A stretch of 29,223 nt of DNA from an uncultured Oscillospiraceae bacterium (GCA_910588635.1 CAJUPW010000033.1:1-29223), one strand, 5' to 3'. Shown: positions 1-8,301, counted from the first letter of the stretch. Program-made: numbers and translations. Notes: generated from the sequence alone by a model not told the origin.

Positions 1-2
1 AT

Positions 3-1361
3 ATCGAGGAACGGTTTCCAATGTTCGGCGTCCGCTACATTGCCATCAACGACAATGTGGATACCGACAGCAGCGAAAGCAACGAGCTGATGCCGTTCAA
101 AAATTTGTTCAATGAATGGTATGTTCGGGACTCCAGCCGCAAGGTGCGGGCCGTATTCCGGGCAAAGGCTGAACGAGGGGAGCGCTTGGGGGCCAGAGCG
201 CCCTATGGCTACCGGCGCAGCGAGGATGACAGAAACCGGCTGGTGGTAGATGAGGAAGCCGCCGCCATTGTCCACCGAATCTTCGCTATGTGCGCTGGCG
301 GTATGGGTCCCAGCCAAATCGCGCGGCAGTTGAAAAGTGAACAGCTTCTGTGTCCGGCGGTCTACGCCTATCAGAAATTTGGGATCGCCCATTCCTCCAT
401 GAATTTGGAGACCCCCTGCGACTGGTCTGAAAGCACTGTCGCCGCCATGCTTGAGAATGAGGCCTATCTGGGCAACACCGTCAACATGAGGTACAGCACC
501 AAGTCCTATAAGGACAAGCGCCGGATTACCCATCCCAGGGAGGAATGCCTGGTTTTTGAGGGGACTCACCCGGCGCTGGTGACGCGGGAGGTCTGGAACA
601 TCGTCCAGCGGGTGCGCCAGAACAAGCGCCGCCCCACCAAGATGAAGGAGCAGAACAAATACTCCGGGCTGGTGGTGTGCGCGGACTGTGGGGCCACCAT
701 GGTGCTGCATCGAGCGCATACGATGAAACCCACCTGGAACAACTTCGCCTGTTACACCTACAAGAAAAAGGGGAAAGAAGTCTGCACCGCCCACTATATC
801 CGGGAATGCGTGCTGGACGAGGTGATCCTGGAGGATCTGCGGCGGGTAACGGCGATGGCCAGGGAACATACTAGGGAGTTTGCGGAGTACATCGGCGGCA
901 GGCAGTCCGCAGAAATCCAGCGGGAGATCCGCAGGCTGGAACGGGAACTGACCGCTATGCGGAAGCGCGGCGCGGAACTGGATGCCATTTTCAAAAGGCT
1001 TTACGAGGATCGGGTGCTTGGCCACATTTCGGTGGAGCAGTTCCAGGCGCTGTCCGGTAGCTACACAGAGGAACAGGAGAGGCTGGCGGTGGAAATCCCC
1101 ACAAAGGAGGCGGCCATCCGGAAGCTGCGGGATACGGTATCCAGCACCGATGGCTTCATCGCCAAGTCCAAGCGTTACACCGACATTACGAAACTGACGC
1201 CGGAACTGCTGCGGCTGTTCATCCAGAAGATCGTAGTGCATGAGAAAAGCGTGAAGTATTCCAAGTATTCGGAACAGACTGTGGAAATTCATTATACTGA
1301 CATTGGATTTATCGGCGAAACCGGGGAAGAAGAAAAGCCCCAGCAGGAAATTACAGCATAA
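3..1361 (+). CDS. Large serine recombinase, 5'-truncated by window edge
   Basis: Site-specific DNA recombinase of the large serine type, which excises or integrates a mobile element. The open frame continues to the left edge (visible start IEERFPMFGVRYIAINDNVD), so the catalytic Ser region lies outside the window and the ATG at 21 is internal. Visible parts in order: the end of the resolvase domain with the VRYIAINDNVDT strand; the recombinase domain (RAPYGYRR, then a long DNA-binding stretch to about residue 190); a zinc ribbon with CADC and a later Cys pair around residues 220-260; a long charged coiled coil (about 290-370); and a C-terminal part resembling DUF4368 (LTPELLRLFIQKIVVHEK). Enzymes with this domain order are typical of Tn4451/TnpX-like elements and clostridial ICEs. 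The next gene is an ordinary metabolic gene on the other strand, so this is probably the terminal gene of the element. Confidence 0.93.
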   Translation: MEERFPMFGVRYIAINDNVDTDSSESNELMPFKNLFNEWYVRDSSRKVRAVFRAKAERGERLGARAPYGYRRSEDDRNRLVVDEEAAAIVHRIFAMCAGGMGPSQIARQLKSEQLLCPAVYAYQKFGIAHSSMNLETPCDWSESTVAAMLENEAYLGNTVNMRYSTKSYKDKRRITHPREECLVFEGTHPALVTREVWNIVQRVRQNKRRPTKMKEQNKYSGLVVCADCGATMVLHRAHTMKPTWNNFACYTYKKKGKEVCTAHYIRECVLDEVILEDLRRVTAMAREHTREFAEYIGGRQSAEIQREIRRLERELTAMRKRGAELDAIFKRLYEDRVLGHISVEQFQALSGSYTEEQERLAVEIPTKEAAIRKLRDTVSSTDGFIAKSKRYTDITKLTPELLRLFIQKIVVHEKSVKYSKYSEQTVEIHYTDIGFIGETGEEEKPQQEITA

Positions 1362-1373
1362 TTCCTGCTGGGG
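1338..1373 (+). terminator. Hairpin overlapping recombinase stop codon
   Basis: Perfect 12-bp inverted repeat: CCCCAGCAGGAA at 1338-1349 and TTCCTGCTGGGG at 1362-1373, with a 12-nt loop that contains the stop codon region. No T-run follows, so it may be a weak terminator, an mRNA-stabilising hairpin or part of the element end. Confidence 0.5.
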
Positions 1374-1513
1374 AATTCCCCCGGATCGTAGATACCCCTA
1401 TCAGGGGGAACCCAAGGAATTGGAGGCCTTTTTGGTAGACATTTGGTAGACGGGGAGACGTGGAACAGCCCGGATTTTTCAGCAGGGTACACTGCCGTCT
1501 GTACTGATCCGCT
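1362..1513. other. Possible terminal segment of the mobile element
   Basis: Non-coding 150 bp between the recombinase and the PPOX gene. It holds a short hairpin (CCCCT-atc-AGGGG near 1396-1408), a direct repeat TTTGGTAGAC in two adjacent copies (about 1431-1451) and an inverted GTACA/TGTAC pair near 1490-1505. Serine recombinase genes often sit next to their attachment site, so the att core may be here, but it cannot be identified without the other end of the element. Confidence 0.3.
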
Positions 1514-2020
1514 TCACTGAGCAGTTGGATGACGGAGGGGTGGCTTGCTTATCAGCTCAATTGCCTGCTTGCCGCTTATATGCTCAATTGTCAGTTCCAG
1601 AACACAAAGCGCCGGCATTTCTTTCGCAATCAGCTGCCCTGCGGCGGTGCCTTCCGGTGCATACTTTAACGCTATTTTCTCCGCCGCCGCCGTTTTTTCC
1701 GCCTCCGTCTCCAAAATTCGTATGGTACCGAAAACAATTGCGCTTCGAAAATAAGTGGTATATTTTTCAGGGACAACAAGGTCTTGGTCAATAACACAAA
1801 AAGAGGCCTTTGGGTTCCTGCTGACCGCATCCAGTTTATGTCCTTGCTTTCCCCCATGGAAATAAATCTTGCCATTTGCAAAGACGTAACTAATGGGGAC
1901 CGCATAAGGATACCCACCGTCTCCAAAGAGGGCCAGCGTTCCTGATGTTCCCCGCTTTAAAATCTCAGCGGTCTCCACCTCGGACAGCTGCTGCTTTTTT
2001 CGCCGCATTTCTCGGAACAT
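1514..2020 (-). CDS. PPOX-family flavin-binding protein (NimA-like)
   Basis: Small split-barrel protein of the pyridoxamine-5'-phosphate oxidase / nitroimidazole-resistance (NimA) type, expected to bind FMN, F420 or haem-like cofactors in the cytoplasm. Family features: an early SGTLALFGDGGYPYAVPISY strand, YFHGGKQGHKLD (phosphate-contact region), and EKYTTYFRSAIVFG, the usual family core. The physiological substrate is unknown. The start chosen is the ATG at 2020, eight bases after GGAG; the ATG at 2026 is only two bases from the Shine-Dalgarno and the upstream ATG at 2044 has none. Length about 168 aa, normal for the family. It lies alone between the recombinase and the Liv block, tail to tail with the recombinase. 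A second PPOX gene of the same family lies at 25102-25572. Confidence 0.85.
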   Translation of the reverse strand: MFREMRRKKQQLSEVETAEILKRGTSGTLALFGDGGYPYAVPISYVFANGKIYFHGGKQGHKLDAVSRNPKASFCVIDQDLVVPEKYTTYFRSAIVFGTIRILETEAEKTAAAEKIALKYAPEGTAAGQLIAKEMPALCVLELTIEHISGKQAIELISKPPLRHPTAQ

Positions 2021-2054
2021 AGCCATCTCTCCTTTTGAAATCAATTCAGTGCGA

Positions 2055-2094
2055 CAGCCCTTCCCCGAATTTCTGAGGCTTCGGGGAAGGACTG
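2055..2094 (-). terminator. Hairpin after the M24 gene
   Basis: CAGCCCTTCCCCGAA (2055-2069) pairs with TTCGGGGAAGGACTG (2080-2094) with a single mismatch and a 10-nt loop. It lies directly downstream of the minus-strand liv/M24 operon and upstream of the PPOX gene. The T-run is weak on either strand, so it is a probable rather than certain intrinsic terminator. Confidence 0.6.
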
Positions 2095-2116
2095 TTGTTG
2101 AAGCAAACGGACTGGT

Positions 2117-3511
2117 TCACCGAATGGCGATCGCCATTCCTTTTTGCAGCGCATAGGGATTGTAACAACCGAAGCAGTTAGAGAGAGGGAGGACCTCCGG
2201 TTTGAGTTTCAGGCCCAGCTGTTCCTCCGCAAAAGCCCGGCGTGCCATCATGCGCTGATAGACCTGGGGATATAGCTTCTGAATCCGAGAGCGCAGGGAC
2301 TCGTCCGCGATCAGCAGTCCATCTTCCACATTGGGGGTGCAGTATTCCGGATCAGTGGGAATAATGTCCAGCTGGAACATCATTCCGCTCTGGATCAAAG
2401 CCTCAGAGCCTTCATAGATCGGGGAGCACATCCACTCCTCATAGCCGATCATATGGCCCGGGTTCAGGCTCCAGCCATACTTCTCTTTGGGGAACTGGGT
2501 CTGGATCATCGTGTAAATGTCTCCGCAGGACACTCCAATTCCAATCATTTCCAGCCAGTTGAAGCAGGCGGCTATGTAAGGCTTGGCGATGTTCTCCATA
2601 AAATGCTCGCCGCCTTTCACGTCGCTGCTGTCTCGGGCCAAAGCGACGTGACGGCAGGTCAGGCCGCCCTCCAGGCCTACGCTGACGACCAGCTCATCTC
2701 CCAGCTCCACTTTATGGTCGGAGGGGCTGATAAGGCCCCGACGGGTATTGACGCCTCCCACCACATAAGGATGGCAGGATACAGGCTGCCCCCAGGTCTG
2801 GATCACAGATACGATCTCACGCTCCGACATCCCGGGCTGCACATGCTCCAGCATCCGCAGGACCGACTCCGAGGCGCTTGCCGCCCCAAACTCGAGCTCC
2901 GCGGCGGCCTCCGCGCCGATACGGCAGCGCAGGCCGTCTGGTGCGGCGATCAGCATATCTGTAACGTTGACCAGCTGTTCCCGTCTGCCCGCCGCGGCGG
3001 CCAGTCCCGTCACAAGATACTCCGGCATCCCCGAGATGGCACGGAAATCCTTTCCATGCTTTGAACTCATCAGCTTCCAATCCACCAGGCCGATTTTCAT
3101 TCCGTGCTTGATGCCGCACTGCTTCGCTGTGTGCTCTACAGATACAAATTCATCCATAGGCTGATTGGGCAGAGACAGGCACTGACACAGGACCCCTGTG
3201 ATGGGAATCCGGGCTGTTTCGGCCAGATTCAGGCACTCGTTGCCCAGTGCGCAAAATACATCACCCTCCTGATAAATAAACAACAGCGCCTCTTCAAACC
3301 GGGGGTCTACACCGGTGTAGAATTTAAAACTTCCATAGTGCTCCCGGTCTGCGTAAATCACAACAGCGTCCAGCTCCCGGCCAGCCATTGCCTGGCGCAG
3401 CTTCTCCAGCCGAGCACGGAAAACCTCCTCAGGCACCACCGGCTTCTCGGCCGGAAAGCCCAGCTCAGGAAGCTGGACAGAACGATACTCCAAGTCTTTT
3501 ACGGTAATCAT
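2117..3511 (-). CDS. M24-family (creatinase/Xaa-Pro peptidase-like) hydrolase with altered metal site
   Basis: Pita-bread-fold protein of 464 aa with an N-terminal creatinase_N-type domain (about 25-190) and a C-terminal M24 domain (about 195-430). In ordinary M24 peptidases two Asp, one His and two Glu bind two metals. Lining up the motifs here gives Ser277 in the GDELVVSVG motif (normally Asp), His288 (normally Asp), His353 in NPGHMIG (kept), Asp382 in FQLDIIP (normally Glu) and Glu397 in NVEDGLL (kept). Three of five ligands are changed, as in metal-free family members such as creatinase. It is therefore likely a C-N hydrolase (amidino- or amidohydrolase type) or a non-hydrolytic relative rather than a prolidase. 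Start at 3511 follows GAGGAGG by 8 bases; the longer GTG start at 3538 overlaps livF. It is the last gene of the liv operon, which suggests it acts on the imported substrate. Confidence 0.85.
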   Translation of the reverse strand: MITVKDLEYRSVQLPELGFPAEKPVVPEEVFRARLEKLRQAMAGRELDAVVIYADREHYGSFKFYTGVDPRFEEALLFIYQEGDVFCALGNECLNLAETARIPITGVLCQCLSLPNQPMDEFVSVEHTAKQCGIKHGMKIGLVDWKLMSSKHGKDFRAISGMPEYLVTGLAAAAGRREQLVNVTDMLIAAPDGLRCRIGAEAAAELEFGAASASESVLRMLEHVQPGMSEREIVSVIQTWGQPVSCHPYVVGGVNTRRGLISPSDHKVELGDELVVSVGLEGGLTCRHVALARDSSDVKGGEHFMENIAKPYIAACFNWLEMIGIGVSCGDIYTMIQTQFPKEKYGWSLNPGHMIGYEEWMCSPIYEGSEALIQSGMMFQLDIIPTDPEYCTPNVEDGLLIADESLRSRIQKLYPQVYQRMMARRAFAEEQLGLKLKPEVLPLSNCFGCYNPYALQKGMAIAIR

Positions 3512-3527
3512 AACAATTTCCTCCTCA

Positions 3528-4256
3528 TTAACTCTCACTGATTCCCAGGTAGCTCTCCTGGACGGACGGATCGTTGAGCAGCTGCTCCCCCGTTCCTTCC
3601 ATGACGATTTCCCCTGTTTTGATCACATAGGCCCGGTCGGCGACCTCTAAGGCCAGAAATGCGTTCTGTTCCACCAAAAGGATTGTCTGCCCACGCTTTT
3701 TGTTGATCTCTACGATCCGGCCAAACATTTCGTCGATCACAATGGGGGCCAGCCCCAACGATGGCTCATCCAGACACAGCAGCTTTGGGCGGGACATCAG
3801 CGCCCGGCCCACCGCCAGCATCTGCTGCTCGCCGCCGGACAGGGTGCCGGCCGTCTGCCGTATGCGCTCGCGCAGCCGGGGAAACAGCGTCAGCACTTCT
3901 TCCAGGTCCTGGGCAGCCCCTGCCTTGTCACCCTTGCGGGGCCAGGTGCCTACCATCAGGTTTTCCCGCACAGTCAGCCCCGAAAAAATGCGCCGCCCCT
4001 CCGGGACCAGGGAGATGCCGGACCGTACTACCTCATGCTCGTGTCTGGGCAGCGGCGCCCCGTTGAACCATATCTCGCCGGAGGTCACTTTTTTCTCCCC
4101 CACGATGGTCCGCATGGTTGTGGACTTGCCCGCCCCGTTAGCGCCAATGATCGAGACGATTTCTCCCGCGTTGACGTGCATGGAGACGCCGTGCAGGGCG
4201 TGAATCCCGCCGTAGTACACGTCGATGTTCTGAACATCCAGCAGTTTTTCAGTCAT
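3528..4256 (-). CDS. livF: Branched-chain/hydrophobic amino acid ABC transporter ATPase
   Basis: Second ATPase (LivF type, 242 aa) of a HAAT-family importer; hydrolyses ATP on the cytoplasmic face to drive uptake. Walker A GANGAGKS (residues 38-45), signature LSGGEQQ (139-145), Walker B LLCLDEP (159-165), and the LivF-typical LVPEGRRIFSGLTVRENL and EQNA..AL..ADR switch region. The ATG overlaps the end of livG by 8 bases (4249-4256), so translation is probably coupled. HAAT transporters carry branched-chain amino acids but also amides, urea and short peptides, so the substrate here is open. Confidence 0.95.
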   Translation of the reverse strand: MTEKLLDVQNIDVYYGGIHALHGVSMHVNAGEIVSIIGANGAGKSTTMRTIVGEKKVTSGEIWFNGAPLPRHEHEVVRSGISLVPEGRRIFSGLTVRENLMVGTWPRKGDKAGAAQDLEEVLTLFPRLRERIRQTAGTLSGGEQQMLAVGRALMSRPKLLCLDEPSLGLAPIVIDEMFGRIVEINKKRGQTILLVEQNAFLALEVADRAYVIKTGEIVMEGTGEQLLNDPSVQESYLGISES

Positions 4257-5037
4257 AACGCTTCCGCCTCCTGTCCCCCAAATAGGCCTGGATGACCTCT
4301 GGGTCCTTCTGGACCTGGGCCGGAGTCCCCTGCCGAAGGACCTCCCCCAGATTCAGAACGCACAACTTATCGCACAGGCTGGCCACCAGGTCCATGTGGT
4401 GCTCGATCAGCAGAGTGGTCAGATGAAAGTCCTGATGCACCTGCTGAAGCAGCGCGACCAGCTCGTTGCACTCGTCGTTGTTCATCCCGGCGGCCGGCTC
4501 GTCCAGCAGCAAAAACTTGGGGTCAGTGGCCAGAGCCCGGGCGATCTCCAGTTTGCGCTGCATGGCGTAGGGCAGGCTGCCCGCCTTCATGTCCTGCTTG
4601 TCCAACAGGCCGAACCGGTCCAGGAACTCTCTGGCCCGCTGCTTGGTCTCCCGCTCCGTCCGCTTTACAACAGGGAGCCCTAAAAAAGCCGCCAGACGTG
4701 AATATTGAGGCACCGCATGCAGGCCGATCTCCACGTTTTCCTCTACTGTCATCTGCGGGAACAGGCGGATATTCTGATAGGTGCGGCTGATGCCCATTTT
4801 ACATATTTCATCCGCCCGTTTTTTGAGTACACTCTTCCCGTCAAACAGGATGTCTCCCTGCGTTGGAGTGACGCTGCCGGTCATAGCGTTGAACATGGTG
4901 GTCTTGCCCGCGCCGTTTGGGCCGATCAGGCCAAACAGCTCTCCTTGCCGAACTGAAAAGCTGACATCGCTGTTGGCCTTCAGGCTGCCGAATTGAATTG
5001 TGACGTTCCGCACTTCAATCACCGGTTTTGTCTCCAT
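4249..5037 (-). CDS. livG: Branched-chain/hydrophobic amino acid ABC transporter ATPase
   Basis: First ATPase (LivG type, 262 aa). Walker A GPNGAGKT (39-46), GISRTYQNIRLFPQMTVEEN, an atypical signature SLPYAMQRKLEIARAL (154-169, where LSYG.QR is common in the LivG family), Walker B FLLLDEP (175-181), and the LIEHHMDL H-loop. Start at 5037 is placed by AAGGAGG about ten bases upstream. The open frame extends further upstream but only as an overlap with livM. The start lies 2 bases inside the livM stop region, so the two genes are coupled. Pairs with LivF as a heterodimer on the LivH/LivM permeases. Confidence 0.95.
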   Translation of the reverse strand: METKPVIEVRNVTIQFGSLKANSDVSFSVRQGELFGLIGPNGAGKTTMFNAMTGSVTPTQGDILFDGKSVLKKRADEICKMGISRTYQNIRLFPQMTVEENVEIGLHAVPQYSRLAAFLGLPVVKRTERETKQRAREFLDRFGLLDKQDMKAGSLPYAMQRKLEIARALATDPKFLLLDEPAAGMNNDECNELVALLQQVHQDFHLTTLLIEHHMDLVASLCDKLCVLNLGEVLRQGTPAQVQKDPEVIQAYLGDRRRKRYD

Positions 5038-5039
5038 AC

Positions 5040-5936
5040 TTATTCCGCCTCCTTTCGCCCGGTCGTCCTCCGTGCCCATACGCGCTTGATCCACCGCCAC
5101 AGACGTTTCAATTCTCCGGCGATCTCTTTGTTGCCAAACAGGCCTTCCGGACGAAACAGCATGATCACCACAAACAGCAGTCCGTAGATCACCAGCCGCC
5201 ACATGGCAAAGGCCCGGAGGACCTCCGGCATAGCAGCCAGGATAATGGCGGCCATCATCGGGCCGGACAGACTGTTCACCCCGCCAAACACCACCGCGGC
5301 GTTCAGGTCGGTGGATTTTGCGCTGCCGTAGGTGGTGGGATACATGGTCGTCGCGTAGAAGGCGTACAGGGCACCGGCAAAACCGCAGGTGAAGCCGCTG
5401 ATGGCCAGCGCCCACATCTTATTGCTCATAATGTTCATGCCCATCATTTCCGCCGCTACTTCCTGCTGGCGAATGGCGATGAGATTTTTTCCATAGTGGG
5501 ATTTGAGATAATTCCGAATCAAAAACAGGATCACCAGAGTGCAGATTACGACTACCGTCAATGTAGTCTTGCGTGGAATACCGGTCAGGCCCATCGCGCC
5601 CTTGATGTAGGGTTTGAAGTTTGCGGAGACCAGCCGCACCGCCTCGCCGAAGCCTAGCATACAAACGGCAAAGTAGTCGCCGGTCAGTTTGTTTTTCAGA
5701 ACAGGGAAGCCAATCAGCACCGCCGCCGCTGTAGACACAAGCGCCCCCAGCAAAACGGCCAGAAGGAAAGGAATATGTCCGTAGATATGGAAGCAGGCGG
5801 CAAAATAGGCGCCGATGGACATAAAGCCCGCCTGACCCAGGGAAAACATCCCGCCGTAGCCGGTGAGGACCGTACAGCCGGATACCGCAATCATATTGAT
5901 GCCCGCCAACAGGAGCACAGTAGCTGTGTATTTCAT
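5040..5936 (-). CDS. livM: HAAT-type ABC transporter permease
   Basis: Integral membrane permease of 298 aa, LivM type, with about 8-10 hydrophobic segments. It begins MKYTATVLLLAGINMIAVSG and has the family core GYGGMFSLGQAGFMSIGAYFAA and, near the C terminus, FGGVNSLSGPMMAAIIL and YGLLFVVIMLFRPEGLFG, the coupling region that contacts the ATPases. The start ATG follows AGGTGG by 7 bases. It is 14 bases downstream of livH. Forms the channel with LivH. Confidence 0.95.
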   Translation of the reverse strand: MKYTATVLLLAGINMIAVSGCTVLTGYGGMFSLGQAGFMSIGAYFAACFHIYGHIPFLLAVLLGALVSTAAAVLIGFPVLKNKLTGDYFAVCMLGFGEAVRLVSANFKPYIKGAMGLTGIPRKTTLTVVVICTLVILFLIRNYLKSHYGKNLIAIRQQEVAAEMMGMNIMSNKMWALAISGFTCGFAGALYAFYATTMYPTTYGSAKSTDLNAAVVFGGVNSLSGPMMAAIILAAMPEVLRAFAMWRLVIYGLLFVVIMLFRPEGLFGNKEIAGELKRLWRWIKRVWARRTTGRKEAE

Positions 5937-5950
5937 TGCATATCCACCTC

Positions 5951-6829
5951 TCAGCTCTTTTCCTTGCTGTTTTTGCCAAAGAGGCCGTTTGGCATTAGCA
6001 GCAGGACAACGATCAGCACGGCATAGGAGAATAGATCCCGATAGGTGGAGGAGATGTACCCGGAGATCATGGTCTCCAGCACCCCAAGCAGAAGCCCGCC
6101 TATCACGGCACCGGGCAGACTGCCCAGGCCACCGATGACGCTGGCAATAAAGGCCTTGGTGGAAATACCGCCCATTGCGGGATAGACCGCATATTTAAAG
6201 CCGAAGAAAAAGCCGGCGATCCCCGCGCACAGTCCGGAAATGGCAAACACCAGGAAGGAGATCGTATTGGTGTTGATTCCCATCAGGCCTGCGGTGTTTG
6301 TGTCCAGCGCGCTGGCCCGAATGGCCACGCCATAAATAGTCTTGTCAAGAAACAGCCACAGGAAAACAAGGATCACAAGACAGCTCACCAGCGCGAGAAT
6401 ATCCACAAAGCCCACGTTCACCGGTCCGATCGCAATGGTCCTTATTGGCCAGGCATAGTTGACCTGCTTGATATTTCCTCCCAAGATCAAGGTCATTAGA
6501 TTGACGATGAAGATGTCCACGCCCATCGCCGCGATCATCAGAGTAAGCCGGGAGGAGCCTTTGGTCCGCATAGGACGATAGGCCACCAGCTCGGTCGCCA
6601 GCGAAATAATAATGGTAATCAGCACCGCCGCCGCAAATGCGCCCCAGATGGGCAATCCAAAGGAGTTGACCGCAAAAAGACAGGCAAACGAACCCATCAT
6701 CATCATGGCGCCGAAGGCAAAGTTGGTAAAGTCAAAAATGCTGTAGATCAGCGCATAGCCCACCGCCAACAGAGCATAGATGCCGCCGATAGACATTCCT
6801 GTGATCGCTTGCTGCAGGAATATGGCCAT
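5951..6829 (-). CDS. livH: HAAT-type ABC transporter permease
   Basis: Integral membrane permease of 292 aa, LivH type. Recognised by GMSIGGIYALLAVGYALIYS at the N terminus, by YRPMRTKG..RLTLMIAAMG in the middle, and by AFIASVIGGLGSLPGAVIGG plus the terminal LLLMPNGLFGK coupling region. The ATG follows GAGGGTGATATT. It is separated from livK by about 100 bases holding a hairpin, which may lower permease expression relative to the binding protein. Confidence 0.95.
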   Translation of the reverse strand: MAIFLQQAITGMSIGGIYALLAVGYALIYSIFDFTNFAFGAMMMMGSFACLFAVNSFGLPIWGAFAAAVLITIIISLATELVAYRPMRTKGSSRLTLMIAAMGVDIFIVNLMTLILGGNIKQVNYAWPIRTIAIGPVNVGFVDILALVSCLVILVFLWLFLDKTIYGVAIRASALDTNTAGLMGINTNTISFLVFAISGLCAGIAGFFFGFKYAVYPAMGGISTKAFIASVIGGLGSLPGAVIGGLLLGVLETMISGYISSTYRDLFSYAVLIVVLLLMPNGLFGKNSKEKS

Positions 6830-6882
6830 AATATCACCCTCATTTCATACATACGATCCGATGGTCTGTACTTTAAATCGCT

Positions 6883-6913
6883 ATGGGGCTTGGTGTCAGG
6901 CACCAAACCCCAT
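6883..6913 (-). terminator. Intercistronic hairpin between livK and livH
   Basis: Inverted repeat with 13-bp arms (6883-6895 and 6901-6913, one G-T pair on the minus strand) and a 5-nt loop. There is no clear T-run downstream. In binding-protein-dependent operons such hairpins commonly stabilise the upstream mRNA or cause partial termination, giving excess binding protein. That role is inferred here. Confidence 0.6.
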
Positions 6914-6932
6914 TAAGCTGAATCTGGATTTA

Positions 6933-8156
6933 TTATTTCGCCTTGGGATCAAACACCTTGTACAGCTCAAATCCGCCGTCTTTGATGGTCATAATGGTAA
7001 CTGCCTTGTCCACAGGGTTGTGGGTGGCCGGATCAATGGTCAGGGTCCCGGTAAAGACGGGCGCGTCCTGAATGTCGTCCAGCGCGGCCCGGATGTCGGC
7101 GCTGTCCAGGCTGTTGGCCTCTTTGATGGCAGCCTCTAGCAGCATCAGGCAGTCAAGGCCGTAGTAGCAGAACATGTTAGCGCCCATGCCGTGCTTGGCC
7201 TGGAAGTCGGCCCGATAGTCCTCATAGGCCGGGTCGTCGTCGATCAATCCGGTAGAGACAAAGCTGCCCTCCAGTTCCTCAGCTGCCTCCAGCAGCTCAT
7301 TGCCATACACGGAATCTGGAAGAACGAAGGGCACATCGATCCCCAGCTCACGGGCCTGCTGAGCAGCCAGCACGCCGTAGCGGATGTTAGTGGCGGGGAA
7401 GAAGATGGCTTCACAGTCAGTAGCGCCGATGTTGGTCAGCTGCGCCCGGAAGTCAATGTCGTTCTCATTGAAGCCCTCGGTACGGGTGATGGTTCCGCCG
7501 GCGTTGGTGAAAATCTCAGTAAATAGATTTTCCATGCCCACAGAATAGGAGTTTGTCACGCAGGTCAGCACGCCCACCTTGGTGATACCCTCGTCGATCA
7601 GGAAGTTGGCCAGGCCCTCGGCCTGATAGTTGTCAGTGAAGCATACCCGGAACATCCAGTCATACACCTCGCCGGTCTGCTCATTGACCGTACAGGCGGC
7701 GTTGGTGGCTGACAGGGCGATCAGAGGTACGCCGCCGGCAGTGACCACCGGCTGAGCGGAGGTAGCCCCGGCGCTGTAAGTGGGGCCCAGGATGGCGATG
7801 CACTTATCCTGCTCGATCATCTTGGTGGCGGCGGGAGCCACTTCTTCCACGCCGCGGGCGATGTCATAGGTGACCAGCTCTACCTTGTAACCCAGCCAAC
7901 CACCGTTGGCGTTGACCTCGTCCAGATAGTCCTGCATGGCCGCGGTGGTGGGAACGCCAAGGTAATCGTCCGGGCCGGAAATAACAGCCAGATGCCCGAC
8001 TTTAACGGTGCCCTTGAAGTCGCCTTCCGGCTGTGCCTGGCCCTGGGAACCGCCGGAAGAGGGCGGCGTGGTGCCAGAGGTGTTTCCCGCTGTGCCGCAG
8101 GCAGCTAAGCTCAGCGTCATCGCGGCGGCCAGAATTACAGCAATCCATCTTTTCAT
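6933..8156 (-). CDS. livK: HAAT substrate-binding lipoprotein
   Basis: Extracellular substrate-binding protein of 407 aa, anchored as a lipoprotein: a short basic N terminus, a hydrophobic core and lipobox LAAC with Cys20, followed by a Gly/Ser/Pro-rich linker to about residue 45. The body is a two-lobed periplasmic-binding (Peripla_BP_6) fold with VKVGHLAVISGPDDYLGVPT, ILGPTYSAGATSAQPV and VPLIALSATNAA, which are the positions where HAAT proteins hold the ligand's amino and carboxyl groups. The precise substrate cannot be read from sequence. The Shine-Dalgarno is TAGGAGG. Its gene has its own upstream region with a palindrome (8237-8247) resembling one before the M20 gene. Confidence 0.93.
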   Translation of the reverse strand: MKRWIAVILAAAMTLSLAACGTAGNTSGTTPPSSGGSQGQAQPEGDFKGTVKVGHLAVISGPDDYLGVPTTAAMQDYLDEVNANGGWLGYKVELVTYDIARGVEEVAPAATKMIEQDKCIAILGPTYSAGATSAQPVVTAGGVPLIALSATNAACTVNEQTGEVYDWMFRVCFTDNYQAEGLANFLIDEGITKVGVLTCVTNSYSVGMENLFTEIFTNAGGTITRTEGFNENDIDFRAQLTNIGATDCEAIFFPATNIRYGVLAAQQARELGIDVPFVLPDSVYGNELLEAAEELEGSFVSTGLIDDDPAYEDYRADFQAKHGMGANMFCYYGLDCLMLLEAAIKEANSLDSADIRAALDDIQDAPVFTGTLTIDPATHNPVDKAVTIMTIKDGGFELYKVFDPKAK

Positions 8157-8198
8157 GTTTATACCTCCTACTAAATTGTTGTTTGGGATCTATGTCCA

Positions 8199-8214
8199 GC
8201 TCCGGAAGCGGAGC
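8199..8214 (-). promoter_or_regulatory. Short hairpin in the livK leader
   Basis: GCTCCG (8199-8204) and CGGAGC (8209-8214) form a 6-bp stem with a 4-nt loop about 45 bases before the livK ATG. Probably a 5'-UTR stem-loop; function unknown. Confidence 0.35.
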
Positions 8215-8236
8215 AAAACATACCTGGAATTAATTG

Positions 8237-8247
8237 CTAAACTTTAG
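8237..8247. promoter_or_regulatory. Candidate ROK operator before livK
   Basis: CTAAA-C-TTTAG is an 11-bp palindrome in an A/T-rich upstream region. It shares the TAAACT core with the larger palindrome before the M20 gene (10795-10812). Both lie upstream of transcription units flanking or containing the ROK gene. No convincing -35/-10 pair could be fixed here. Confidence 0.4.
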
Positions 8248-8269
8248 TTACTAATTAAGGAAAAGTTTC

Positions 8270-8301
8270 CCTCCACGGCGAAGGATTTTTCGCCGTGGAG
8301 G
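8270..8301 (-). terminator. Terminator of the ROK gene
   Basis: Perfect 13-bp stem (CCTCCACGGCGAA at 8270-8282, TTCGCCGTGGAGG at 8289-8301) with a 6-nt loop, six bases after the ROK stop on the minus strand. A moderately T-rich tract follows on that strand. It separates the M20-ROK unit from the liv unit. Confidence 0.75.

Noticed and set aside
4249..5415. Long form of livG starting at 5415
   Set aside because: The extra 126 codons overlap livM out of frame and do not resemble an ATPase; the ATG at 5037 has a good Shine-Dalgarno.
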